Shown here piece by piece: positions 1 through 6,577 of a stretch of DNA of 10,693 bases. Source of the DNA: SYIM01 sp039800325 (lineage in GTDB: Bacteria > Pseudomonadota > Gammaproteobacteria > Burkholderiales > Burkholderiaceae_E); assembly GCA_039800325.1 (NCBI GenBank), contig JBDLQY010000114.1, positions 1 to 10,693 on the forward strand. The letters are read 5' to 3'. How positions within the stretch are numbered: the stretch's first letter is position 1; each line of letters opens with the position of its first letter. The notes under the pieces are model-generated. The model was not told the origin of the DNA. It was given only the letters and a program-made list of their open reading frames with translations, and ran no database searches. The position numbers were made by a program, and so were the translations under genes.

Positions 1-373
1 GCCTAAAGGTCAGCCCCTCCACCACGCGCACCGATGCCAGCAAGCGCTCGCCGCGGCCCATGCGTTCAAGCAGTCGCCCCAGACTGGCGCCCGCGGGAAC
101 CTCATACGTTCCCGCACGAAGTGAGGCGTTGTCCTGACGACTGCGAAGAGCCAGCCAGACGATAGACCGTGACACATCGATGTTCGCCGCACCCAGTGCG
201 CGTTGCAGGCCCACCGGACCTGCAACACCACGTTCGAGTAGCACGCGGCGCGGTGTCGGCTCGTCATGCAAGGGTCTATGCCACACCGCGTACCAAGCCC
301 AGACCGCGAGTAGCATCCCGCCAAGAATGGTGGCAATCAGAAGTTTGAGGAGGCCCGATGGGCGTGCGGTCAT
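1..373 (-). CDS. mltG: Endolytic murein transglycosylase MltG, N-terminal part (gene runs off the left edge)
   Basis: MltG is an inner-membrane lytic transglycosylase that cuts nascent peptidoglycan and is thought to set glycan strand length. Reading leftward from the ATG at 371-373 gives 124 open codons to the window edge. Seen directly: a short basic start, a hydrophobic membrane segment at about residues 8-26, then a periplasmic region with the family pattern RAGTYEVPAGASLGRLLERM at about residues 87-106, and a VEGLTF motif just before the edge, which matches the start of the YceG/MltG domain. The catalytic Glu lies in the missing part. The gene is divergent from ygfZ with 39 bases between the start codons. 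No good Shine-Dalgarno precedes the ATG. The family call is secure from the paired motifs and from ygfZ adjacency, which I recall as common in betaproteobacteria. Confidence 0.9.
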   Translation of the reverse strand, partial: MTARPSGLLKLLIATILGGMLLAVWAWYAVWHRPLHDEPTPRRVLLERGVAGPVGLQRALGAANIDVSRSIVWLALRSRQDNASLRAGTYEVPAGASLGRLLERMGRGERLLASVRVVEGLTFR

Positions 374-375
374 GA

Positions 376-411
376 TTCGGCAAACGACGTTGACTTCCTA
401 TAATACGACGC
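376..411 (+). promoter_or_regulatory. Candidate ygfZ promoter with perfect -10 box, giving an almost leaderless transcript
   Basis: TATAAT lies at 399-404. The hexamer 17 bases upstream (376-381, TTCGGC) is a poor -35, and there is no TGn extension. The expected transcription start is near 411, one or two bases before the ygfZ ATG at 413. The reverse strand of the same bases reads TATTAT (405 to 400), so this AT patch could also serve mltG in the other direction, with a start near 393. A TTGACT at 390-395 is too close to this -10 to pair with it. Confidence 0.4.
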
Positions 412-412
412 T

Positions 413-1501
413 ATGAATGCTCCTCTTCTCAACGAAAGCTTCAATCTGACCGTGGCTCAGTCTTGTCTGTCGACCCTTGGCGCAGACCTGGTGGTTGATG
501 CCTACGGTCCACAGGCCTGTTTTTCGGGCGTCGCTTCCATAGACACTGTCTTGTCGGGCTGTATTGCCCCCCTGCCCGACTATGGACTTTTGCACGTCAC
601 GGGCGCGGACGCTCGAAGCTTTCTCCACTCCCAACTCACCAACGATATAGAGCATCTTGCGGCGGGAAAGGTCCAGTGGAATGGATTCTGTACGGCAAAG
701 GGACGTCTGCTTCTTGCCGGCCGAAACTGGCTGTCTGATGAATCGATTGCGCTGCTTGTTCCACGCGCTCTGGCCGAGCCGTTGCGAAAGCGCCTGTCAA
801 TGTTCGTTTTGCGCAGCAAGGCCAAGGTGGTCGACGCCTCAGATCAATGTGTGTGTTTTGGTTTGACGGGCGCTAATACCGCTGCGGCGCTGGCGCGTCT
901 GGGCCTAGCCCCCGTCCAGATCGATACCTGCGCGCGTCACGCAGAAATCACAGCCATTCGTCTTTCGAGTGTGCGCCTAAGTCAGGGCGAACTTGAGCGC
1001 CATCTGCTGGTGGTTCCGTTGCACGATCTCAGCCGTGTCTGGGAAATTCTCGTCCGAGCCGATTTTGATCGGGCGTTGACGCCTGCGGGTAGCGAGCTCT
1101 GGCGCTGGACCGAGATCAGAGCCAGCGAACCCCGGGTGGTGGGGGCTGCTGTTGAGCAGTTCGTCCCGCAGATGCTCAATTTCGACCTGATTGGCGGTAT
1201 CAATTTCAAAAAAGGCTGCTATCCAGGTCAAGAGGTTGTGGCACGCAGCCACTATCTAGGCAAGCTTAAACGCCGAATGTTTCTGGCCGATTCAGGCCCA
1301 GGCCCCTGTCCTGTGCCTGGCAGCGACATTCTGTCGCCTGGCCAGACAGAACCGTGCGGCCAGGTCGTCATGGCTGCGGGCTCGCCGCTGGGCGGCATAT
1401 CGGTTCTTTATGAATCCCAAATCGCACTGGCTGACGGTGCCACGCTTGTAGACGGACGCGCCCTTGCGCGTCTACCGCTTCCATACGCGATGCCGACCTG
1501 A
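413..1501 (+). CDS. ygfZ: YgfZ/GcvT-like folate-binding protein (tRNA modification / Fe-S enzyme maintenance)
   Basis: YgfZ is a cytoplasmic tetrahydrofolate-binding protein related to GcvT. In E. coli it supports Fe-S enzymes such as the tRNA methylthiotransferase MiaB. The 362-residue product shows the family signature KGCYPGQE at residues 267-274 with the conserved Cys269. It also has the N-terminal pattern LHVTGADARSFLHSQLTNDI (about 60-79) and GFCTAKGR (91-98), both typical of the folate-binding fold. The C-terminal barrel follows to residue 362. It is somewhat longer than the E. coli protein, mainly through a variable leader of about 50 residues. The ATG at 413 has no Shine-Dalgarno and sits right behind a TATAAT, so the message may be leaderless; a GTG at 452 is an alternative. 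DUF4936 follows after 24 bases, probably co-transcribed. Confidence 0.92.
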   Translation: MNAPLLNESFNLTVAQSCLSTLGADLVVDAYGPQACFSGVASIDTVLSGCIAPLPDYGLLHVTGADARSFLHSQLTNDIEHLAAGKVQWNGFCTAKGRLLLAGRNWLSDESIALLVPRALAEPLRKRLSMFVLRSKAKVVDASDQCVCFGLTGANTAAALARLGLAPVQIDTCARHAEITAIRLSSVRLSQGELERHLLVVPLHDLSRVWEILVRADFDRALTPAGSELWRWTEIRASEPRVVGAAVEQFVPQMLNFDLIGGINFKKGCYPGQEVVARSHYLGKLKRRMFLADSGPGPCPVPGSDILSPGQTEPCGQVVMAAGSPLGGISVLYESQIALADGATLVDGRALARLPLPYAMPT

Positions 1502-1514
1502 TTCGTGACAGGCC

Positions 1515-1519
1515 AGGAG
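1515..1519 (+). promoter_or_regulatory. Ribosome binding site fixing the DUF4936 start
   Basis: AGGAG lies six bases before the ATG at 1526. It favours this start over the in-frame GTG at 1505, which has no such site. Confidence 0.7.
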
Positions 1520-1525
1520 CTGCAT

Positions 1526-1837
1526 ATGCCTGCCTTCCGCTCGGTCTACGTCTATTACAAGACCAGAACCGAATCGTTTTCGGTGACATTAGCTGCATTG
1601 CGCCGGCTTCAAGCTGCCATGGCAGACGGTGGATACCGCTGTCGTATTCAGCAGCGCTGCGACCTGTCCAGTGATGGTCAACACACCTGGATGGAGATTT
1701 ATGACTCGGTGCCCGACGAAGATATGAATGATTGGCGTCAGATGCGCCTGGACGCAGCCTCTGCACTGGGCCTGAGCACTGTTTTTGCAAGGGAAGTCAT
1801 TGAAGTTTTTGTTGATATATCACACGTAAAGTATTGA
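1526..1837 (+). CDS. DUF4936 family protein
   Basis: This small cytoplasmic protein of 103 residues has unknown function. It starts MPAFRSVYVYYKTRT, and the YVYYK strand plus the TWMEIY motif at residues 54-59 match DUF4936 proteins, which I recall mainly from Burkholderiales. Two beta strands flank a helix (about residues 18-35). A second helix at 65-82 leads to a C-terminal strand (90-97), so a ferredoxin-like alpha/beta fold is plausible. There is no signal peptide, membrane segment or obvious catalytic set. The ATG is chosen because AGGAG precedes it at good spacing and because family members begin with a short MP-x-YVYY start. It follows ygfZ by 24 bases with no terminator, so it is probably in the same transcript. 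The family assignment is from memory of motifs, and no function can be given. Confidence 0.8.
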   Translation: MPAFRSVYVYYKTRTESFSVTLAALRRLQAAMADGGYRCRIQQRCDLSSDGQHTWMEIYDSVPDEDMNDWRQMRLDAASALGLSTVFAREVIEVFVDISHVKY

Positions 1838-1888
1838 CTTTCAATGGTTCTTAACTTTGTCATGACTTTATCTTTGCACCTGCCGACG

Positions 1889-1917
1889 TTCATGAGTCTG
1901 CTTAAACGTAATAATAT
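1889..1917 (+). promoter_or_regulatory. Candidate promoter in the AT-rich gap before the NRDE gene
   Basis: The 98-base gap 1838-1935 is the most AT-rich stretch of the window. TTCATG (1889-1894) and TAATAT (1912-1917) are 17 bases apart, matching 3 of 6 and 4 of 6 consensus positions. An overlapping TATACA lies at 1915-1920. Transcription would start near 1924-1927, leaving a leader of only about 9-12 bases with no Shine-Dalgarno before the ATG at 1936. I see no convincing terminator hairpin after DUF4936 in this gap. Confidence 0.35.
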
Positions 1918-1935
1918 ACATTGTGTTTGTTCACT

Positions 1936-2733
1936 ATGTGCCTGATTGGATTTATTTTTAATCCGAATTCAGAGATGCCGCTTGTTTTGGCCGCCAATCG
2001 GGATGAGTGGCGGGTTCGCCCTACCCAGGCGGCGCATTGGTGGCTTGATCATGATGGGGTCTATGCCGGGCGAGATCTGCAGGCAGGCGGCACCTGGCTT
2101 GGTGTGCACCGAAGGGGCCGCGTGGCGGCTCTCACCAATGTGCGCGAGCCATCGCGTGTCCAGGCAGACTCGCCTTCACGCGGATTCCTGGTCAGCCAGT
2201 TTTTGCAACATGACGGAAAGCTCTCGACCTATGAGCAAGCGATACAGGACGATGTACAGCGCTACGCGGGCTTTAACCTCCTGATGTTTGAGCGTGCAGA
2301 GGGGGGCTGGATAGCCAGCTGCTTGTCCAACAGAGCCGAGCATGCTCGCGCCGGGCAGAGCCTGAACCCAGGTTGTCATGTTCTGTCCAATCACCTCCTC
2401 AACACGCCTTGGCCAAAGGCTCAACGATTGCGGTCTCGACTGCAGGCGATCGCCCAGTCTTCTTCAGATCCTGGTCATGCGCTGCTTGAAGCACTGACTG
2501 ATGACGAGATACCGCCGGACGATCAACTGCCGGACACCGGCATCGGTATCGAGCGCGAACGTGCCCTGGCGGCGGCTTTGATTCGGGGAGAGGCCTACGG
2601 TACGCGAAGCTCTACCGTGCTTCAGATTACTGCAGATGGGCAGGTCAGCGTGATTGAGCGGACCTGGGCCTGGTCAGACGGCCGGCTTTCGGTCAGCGCA
2701 GAACACAGCACCCGCTTTAGGCTGGACGAGTAG
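1936..2733 (+). CDS. NRDE family protein (bacterial TANGO2 homologue)
   Basis: This is a 265-residue cytoplasmic protein of the NRDE/TANGO2 family. Eukaryotic TANGO2 has been linked to haem trafficking and lipid metabolism; the bacterial role is unsettled. Seen directly: the start MCLIGF with Cys2, the name-giving NRDE at residues 21-24, the block YAGRDLQAGGTWLGV (43-57) followed by LTNVR (66-70), SNHLLNTPWPKAQ (151-163) and YGTRSST (221-227). These are the main conserved blocks of the family, and the length is normal. The ATG at 1936 is chosen over a TTG at 1921 because it places Cys at position 2, as in homologues. That Cys resembles the N-terminal nucleophile of Ntn hydrolases, but catalysis is inference. 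The gene converges on the minus-strand operon, with 15 bases between stop codons. Confidence 0.88.
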   Translation: MCLIGFIFNPNSEMPLVLAANRDEWRVRPTQAAHWWLDHDGVYAGRDLQAGGTWLGVHRRGRVAALTNVREPSRVQADSPSRGFLVSQFLQHDGKLSTYEQAIQDDVQRYAGFNLLMFERAEGGWIASCLSNRAEHARAGQSLNPGCHVLSNHLLNTPWPKAQRLRSRLQAIAQSSSDPGHALLEALTDDEIPPDDQLPDTGIGIERERALAAALIRGEAYGTRSSTVLQITADGQVSVIERTWAWSDGRLSVSAEHSTRFRLDE

Positions 2734-2745
2734 GCGGCTGTTTTT
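2706..2745 (+). terminator. Possible weak intrinsic terminator after the NRDE gene
   Basis: CCGCTT (2712-2717) can pair with AGGCGG (2732-2737) across a 14-base loop. The stem can extend with CAG (2706-2708) and CTG (2738-2740) around a three-base bulge. TTTTT (2741-2745) follows directly. It overlaps the end of the coding region. The reverse strand has no matching T-run, so it would act only on plus-strand transcription. The bulge, wobble pair and short T-run make this a weak call. Confidence 0.35.
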
Positions 2746-2748
2746 CAA

Positions 2749-4059
2749 TCAGGCGCGCAGACGTCTACGCATCAGGATATGGGGAATTCCTGCCTCCTCA
2801 TAGGGGTCGCCCTCGGCCTCGAAACCATGGCCGACGTAAAACCCGGCTACGTATTGTTGCGCGCTGAGAACCACCTCTGTGTCGCCGCGACTATGGGCAA
2901 ACTCCATCAGAGCGCCGAGAATTCGGCCCCCCACGCCGTGCCTACGCCACGGCGCCAGCACAGCCATACGCCCAATATGACCATCCGGTAGCAGGCGGCC
3001 AGTACCAATGGGAAGCCCGTCCGCAAAGGCCACCGCGTGCGCACAGACCGCATCCTGTACATCCCACTCAAGGGCCGGATCAATGCCCTGCTCATCAACA
3101 AAAACGGCTGTGCGAATGGGCTGCGCAAGGGTTTGTAGCTCAGACCAGCCTCCGATTCTGACCTGAACCGCGTCGGGGGCCAGAAACACCCGCAGATGCT
3201 TGGCGATCAGCCGCGGGTTTTCATGCACAAGCCAATGGCTCAGGCCATCGAGTCGGTGAACCGAGAGCTCAGGAACAAAATCGGACAGCCCATCCAGAAG
3301 CACGGGCAGAAGCGCAACATCAGCCATGCCCCACAGCACCAGGGTAGGCACCCGCACCATGAAATCCTGCGGCCGTAGATTCAATGCGCCTGCTCCGGAC
3401 CCATCAGAGCCCGGGGGGTGCAGCGGCGTGGCTCGATACCAGTTCAGCATGCCGGTCAGAGCGCCCTCTTGCGACCACGCCTTCTGATAGTGCGCAAGCA
3501 GTTCGGGGTTTAGCCAGCTCGAATCGCCATGTCCACAAAGGATTCCCCGCAGCCGCGCGAAACCGCTCTGAGCCAATACCGACTCAGCACCTGGCTTACG
3601 CAGCCAATTCATATAGGCGCTGGCTTGCTGTTGAGCGGCATCGCGCGCCAGAGCCTGTGCGAACAGCCAGGGATGGGGCGCGTTGAGGATCGCAAGCCTG
3701 CTCACCTGCTCAGGTTTGGCAATAGCAAACGCCCAGGCTAAGGCACCGCCCCAATCATGGCCGACCACATGGCATTGGCGGGCGCCAAGATGTTGGACCA
3801 GGGCTGAGACATCGGACACCAGTTCGGGCATTCGATAGCGCTCGACCGGTACCGGACGATCACTGAGGTTGTAGCCGCGCAGATCGGGCGCGACCACAAA
3901 GAACTGGTCTGATAGTAGAGGCATGAGTTCACGCCATGCCAGCCAGCATTCGGGAAAACCGTGAAGCAGAAGTAACAGCGGACGGTTGGGGTCGCCGCAG
4001 TGTGCGTAATGAAGCCTGACTCCGCTTGAAAGCGTGGCATAGCGCCCGGTTTCGATCAC
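2749..4059 (-). CDS. Fusion protein: epoxide-hydrolase-type alpha/beta hydrolase plus GNAT N-acetyltransferase
   Basis: The 436-residue product has two complete-looking domains. Residues 1-293 form an alpha/beta hydrolase of the soluble epoxide hydrolase/haloalkane dehalogenase type: HGFPE (33-37), nucleophile elbow GHDWGG with Asp102, lid motif NWYRA with Tyr208, acid Asp247 in WGMAD, and base His275 in GLSHW. An Asp nucleophile with a lid Tyr favours epoxide opening over esterase activity. Residues 296-436 form a GNAT domain of the YjcF/ElaA type: AVFVDEQGI (318-326), PIGTGRLLPDGHIGRMAVL (350-368), acetyl-CoA loop RRHGVG (372-377), and FYVGHGF (407-413). No linker separates them, and no Met codon occurs between residues 245 and 366, so independent translation of the GNAT part is unlikely. 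The GTG start has AGGAG six bases upstream. It is last in the minus-strand cluster, 88 bases after the SDR. Substrates are unknown. Confidence 0.88.
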   Translation of the reverse strand: MIETGRYATLSSGVRLHYAHCGDPNRPLLLLLHGFPECWLAWRELMPLLSDQFFVVAPDLRGYNLSDRPVPVERYRMPELVSDVSALVQHLGARQCHVVGHDWGGALAWAFAIAKPEQVSRLAILNAPHPWLFAQALARDAAQQQASAYMNWLRKPGAESVLAQSGFARLRGILCGHGDSSWLNPELLAHYQKAWSQEGALTGMLNWYRATPLHPPGSDGSGAGALNLRPQDFMVRVPTLVLWGMADVALLPVLLDGLSDFVPELSVHRLDGLSHWLVHENPRLIAKHLRVFLAPDAVQVRIGGWSELQTLAQPIRTAVFVDEQGIDPALEWDVQDAVCAHAVAFADGLPIGTGRLLPDGHIGRMAVLAPWRRHGVGGRILGALMEFAHSRGDTEVVLSAQQYVAGFYVGHGFEAEGDPYEEAGIPHILMRRRLRA

Positions 4060-4070
4060 ATTAAACTCCT
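4059..4070 (-). promoter_or_regulatory. Ribosome binding site and overlapping ATG-TGA start-stop at the fusion gene start
   Basis: On the minus strand AGGAG (4070 to 4066) is followed by TTTAATGTGATC. The GTG at 4059 opens the long frame. An ATG at 4061-4059, in another frame, is followed at once by TGA (4058-4056). Ribosomes initiating on the ATG would terminate immediately, so the site may lower expression of the fusion protein. Confidence 0.6.
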
Positions 4071-4147
4071 GGCGCGACTCGTTGGCATTAAAGACAGCTT
4101 ACTTCCTGAAGAGACGCAGGCCCGTGCATATGCAGAACGTATGTTGG

Positions 4148-5026
4148 CTAGGCGTCCGTCGAGCCTGGCTTAAGCTGCGGGCGGTGGCTGAAGGGGTCGG
4201 TGGGGTTACGCTGCAACACGACATCTTCCAGTCGCAATCGAACAGAGTCGAGAATGCGCGGATGAGTAATCAGGTAAAAGCGGCGCTCGCGAATAGCGGC
4301 AAAAGTCATCTGCGAGACCTCGGCCGCGCTGATGCGGCCCGACTCGACCGCCTTGGCCAGGCTTGCCTGTGCTGCCTGCATGGACGACGTAGGCGCTTGC
4401 GGCGACCTGAGATCGTCGGGACGATTGCGCGATGATTCGTTGATTCCAGTGGGTACGAAGGCTGGGCACAGCAGAGTGACGCCAATATCAGCACCCACAC
4501 AACGCAGGTCGTGATAAAGGGTCTCAGACAGGCTGACCACCGCATGTTTACTGAGGTTGTAAACGCCCATCATTTGCGCAGACAGCAGACCTGCCACCGA
4601 TGCTGTGTTGACAATATGCGCCGGCTGTCCCGAAGCAATCATGCGCGGCACGAAGGCCCGAATTCCGTTGATGACACCCCAGGTATTCACCCCCAGCACC
4701 CATTCCCAATCCTGCTGACTATGCTCCCAAAGATATCCGCCAGTAGCCACGCCAGCATTGTTGAACAGCAGATGCACCGGGCCCAAATCCTGATAGCAGC
4801 GCTCAGCCAGGGCCATCATGGCTGATCCATCGCGAACATCTAGGGGCTGACAGAGCACCTGCGCGCCCATCGCACGCAGCTCGTCGGCACAACGCTCGAG
4901 GGACTTGGCCTCGATGTCGGCCAGCACCAGGCGCATGCCCAGTCCGGCGGCAGTTCGAGCGAATTCCCGTCCGAAGCCACTGGCGGCCCCTGTAATCACC
5001 GCAAGCTTGTCGCGAAAGTCTTGCAT
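4148..5026 (-). CDS. Short-chain dehydrogenase/reductase (SDR), classical type with C-terminal extension
   Basis: A 292-residue cytoplasmic NAD(P)-dependent oxidoreductase. It shows the full classical SDR set: TGAASGFG (12-19) for the cofactor, Asp37 at the end of the second strand (which points to NAD(H)), LDV (62-64), NNAG (89-92), catalytic Asn114, Ser143, Tyr156 and Lys160. The roughly 40-residue tail after the core, with AEVSQMTFAAIRERRFYLI (235-253), is typical of a subgroup of SDRs near lipid catabolism genes. The substrate is unknown; oxidation of a secondary alcohol to a ketone fits the context. The frame stays open upstream to 5113, overlapping the previous gene, but the glycine-rich fold begins just after the ATG at 5026, so I use that start. 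Its Shine-Dalgarno is poor. It follows the reductase gene by 49 bases. Confidence 0.9.
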   Translation of the reverse strand: MQDFRDKLAVITGAASGFGREFARTAAGLGMRLVLADIEAKSLERCADELRAMGAQVLCQPLDVRDGSAMMALAERCYQDLGPVHLLFNNAGVATGGYLWEHSQQDWEWVLGVNTWGVINGIRAFVPRMIASGQPAHIVNTASVAGLLSAQMMGVYNLSKHAVVSLSETLYHDLRCVGADIGVTLLCPAFVPTGINESSRNRPDDLRSPQAPTSSMQAAQASLAKAVESGRISAAEVSQMTFAAIRERRFYLITHPRILDSVRLRLEDVVLQRNPTDPFSHRPQLKPGSTDA

Positions 5027-5075
5027 GAGGGTAGCACTCAGGATGCCTGGTTCAGCATAGGGGACGCCGTCACGC

Positions 5076-6077
5076 TCAGACGAGCTTGACCAGCTGCTTA
5101 CCGATGTTGCCACCCCGCAGCAAGGCCGTGAAGGCCGAGGGAGCAGCCGCTATGCCTTGAGCAACCGTCTCGTGATAACGCAGACTACCGGCTGCGACGG
5201 CCTCAACCAGCTCTGCCTGGGCTACCGGCCAGAGTTTGGGAAACTCGGTCACGATGAAGCCCTGCATGCGCAATCGGTTGACCAAAATAGAACGGATGTT
5301 ATTCACCGGAATCGGTTCACCGTTGTAGCCCGCAATCAGCCCACAGACCGCGATACGTCCGAAGGCGTTCATACGCCTGAGCGCTGCATCAAGCGTCGGA
5401 CCACCGACATTTTCAAAATAGCCGTCAATGCCCTGTGGACAAGCCGCCTTAAGGGCGGCGTCCAGCCCACCCGCCTTGTAGTCAATACAGGCGTCGAATC
5501 CAAATTCCTGCGTGACCATGCGACACTTTTCAGCACCGCCGGCGATTCCCACCACACGGCATCCCATGGCCTTCGCCAACTGTCCGACGACGGAGCCTAC
5601 CGCACCGCTGGCCGCTGACACGGCGACCGTCTGACCCGGCTTAGGCTCAATCAGGTGCTTAAGACCAATCCAGGCTGTAATGCCCGGCATACCGGCAACA
5701 CCCAGGTACGCTGACAGCGGTATGCGATGGGCATCAACTCGACCCATTCCCGTACCGTCAGAGACTCCCCATTCCTGCCAGCCCATCCGTCCCACGACCG
5801 CATCGCCTTCAGCAAAGCGCGGATTACGGCTGCGCACTACCACGCCCACTGTTCCGCCCTGCATGACAGCGCCCAGCGCCTGCGGCTCAGCGTAAGACTT
5901 AACGTCGTCCATGCGCCCGCGCATGTAAGGGTCGACCGACAGAAAATGGTTGCGTACCAGTACTTCGCCGTCGGACAGCTCGGGGACAGGCGATTCGGTC
6001 AGCTCAAAACAGGCCTCAAGCGGATGCGACGCAGCCGGGCGCCGCGCCAGAATCCAGGCACGATTGGTTTGTGTCAT
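5076..6077 (-). CDS. NADP-dependent oxidoreductase, zinc-free MDR of the CurA/YncB/PTGR type
   Basis: A 333-residue medium-chain reductase without zinc ligands. Relatives (YncB/CurA, prostaglandin reductases, leukotriene B4 12-hydroxydehydrogenase) reduce the C=C bond of alpha,beta-unsaturated ketones with NADPH. Visible blocks are SVDPYMRGRM (47-56), GVAGMPGITAWIGL (126-139), the nucleotide loop AASGAVG (155-161), Lys184 and Tyr200 in positions that in relatives contact the NADP phosphate, and FENVGG (221-226). The C-terminal MQGFIV (271-276) is also family-typical. Its length matches the family. The ATG overlaps the stop of the thioesterase gene by four bases (ATGA), with GGGAAG a few bases upstream, so translation is probably coupled. 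Its exact enone substrate cannot be read from sequence. The family call is firm. Confidence 0.92.
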   Translation of the reverse strand: MTQTNRAWILARRPAASHPLEACFELTESPVPELSDGEVLVRNHFLSVDPYMRGRMDDVKSYAEPQALGAVMQGGTVGVVVRSRNPRFAEGDAVVGRMGWQEWGVSDGTGMGRVDAHRIPLSAYLGVAGMPGITAWIGLKHLIEPKPGQTVAVSAASGAVGSVVGQLAKAMGCRVVGIAGGAEKCRMVTQEFGFDACIDYKAGGLDAALKAACPQGIDGYFENVGGPTLDAALRRMNAFGRIAVCGLIAGYNGEPIPVNNIRSILVNRLRMQGFIVTEFPKLWPVAQAELVEAVAAGSLRYHETVAQGIAAAPSAFTALLRGGNIGKQLVKLV

Positions 6078-6565
6078 GTTGCTTCCCGTAATTTATAGCT
6101 AAACGTACCCGACGCCCGGGCAATGATCTCATCTTGTGCGGACCGAATCTCGGCCTCGCAGAAGGCCACGCTGCGAGTACGATGGACCACCAGCGCTCGG
6201 GCCGTCAGCCGACCAGCTGCCGGGCGCATAAAACTGGTTTTCATTTCGATGGTTGCGACGGACCGGGTGTCACTGCCGCCTGCGCGAGCCATGCCGCGCA
6301 CCGCCATGGCCATGCTGACGTCGAGCAGACTCATGAGAGCCCCCCCGTGGGCTACCTCGAACGAGTTCATGTGTCGTCGTTCAAGCTCAAGCGCAGCCAC
6401 TGCCACCCCATCGCCCAACTCAGTCAGCACGATACCCAGTTGCTCGATGTAGGGAATTTCGCTGGGAAAGCCCGTGGAGCGGAGCGGTGGTGTTGCAGGT
6501 ACGCTGGGCTCGATCGGCATTGTGGACACGTCAGAGGCGTTGGGTAGTTCAAATGCGCTCGGCAC
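6074..6565 (-). CDS. PaaI-family hotdog-fold acyl-CoA thioesterase
   Basis: A 163-residue single hotdog domain that probably hydrolyses acyl-CoA or related thioesters, acting as a homotetramer in known relatives. Seen directly: HMNSFEVAHGGALMSLLD (65-82) with the HGG loop at 73-75 and Asp82 as the likely catalytic acid, VATIEMKTSFMRPA (103-116), and the terminal strand ASGTFSYK (151-158). The start is uncertain. The GTG at 6565 lies 12 bases after the preceding stop, with a C-run instead of a Shine-Dalgarno. An ATG at 6520 would give 148 residues and also lacks a site. The hotdog core begins near residue 33, so both are possible. Its place between an SDR and an NADP reductase suggests release of free acid or rescue of CoA during catabolism of an unusual acyl-CoA. 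Confidence 0.87.
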   Translation of the reverse strand: MPSAFELPNASDVSTMPIEPSVPATPPLRSTGFPSEIPYIEQLGIVLTELGDGVAVAALELERRHMNSFEVAHGGALMSLLDVSMAMAVRGMARAGGSDTRSVATIEMKTSFMRPAAGRLTARALVVHRTRSVAFCEAEIRSAQDEIIARASGTFSYKLREAT

Positions 6566-6577
6566 GGGGGTTTGCCG

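Noticed and set aside
10..336. Minus-strand 108-residue open frame at the left edge
   Set aside because: It overlaps mltG on the same strand in another frame, is rich in Cys, Trp and Arg, and has no family features. The mltG frame carries clear motifs.
1505..1525. GTG start for DUF4936 at 1505
   Set aside because: There is no ribosome site before it. AGGAG at 1515-1519 clearly serves the ATG at 1526.
1368..1790. Minus-strand 140-residue open frame across the end of ygfZ and DUF4936
   Set aside because: It is antisense to two supported genes, with no domain motif and no ribosome site; treated as a shadow.
1828..1841. Small inverted repeat AAAGT-ATTG-ACTTT at the DUF4936 stop
   Set aside because: The stem is AT-rich, only five base pairs long, and has no T-run after it; too weak for a terminator.
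1921..1935. TTG start for the NRDE gene
   Set aside because: It would add five residues before the conserved MC start, and the TTG lies at or before the likely transcription start.
2755..2770. Near-perfect palindrome around AGACGTCT at the end of the fusion gene
   Set aside because: It has no loop room and no T-run downstream on the minus strand, and it lies in the Arg-rich C-terminal codons; not a terminator.
4125..4134. TGCATATGCA palindrome in the 88-base gap before the fusion gene
   Set aside because: A single 10-base palindrome without a second copy or nearby promoter boxes is not enough to call an operator.
5027..5113. Upstream extension of the second SDR to a start at 5113
   Set aside because: The extra 29 residues are low in complexity and overlap the end of the reductase. 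Classical SDRs begin shortly before the TGxxxGxG strand, matching the ATG at 5026.
5157..5618. Plus-strand 153-residue open frame antisense to the CurA-like reductase
   Set aside because: Its composition is unlike a folded protein, and the opposite strand has full MDR motifs.
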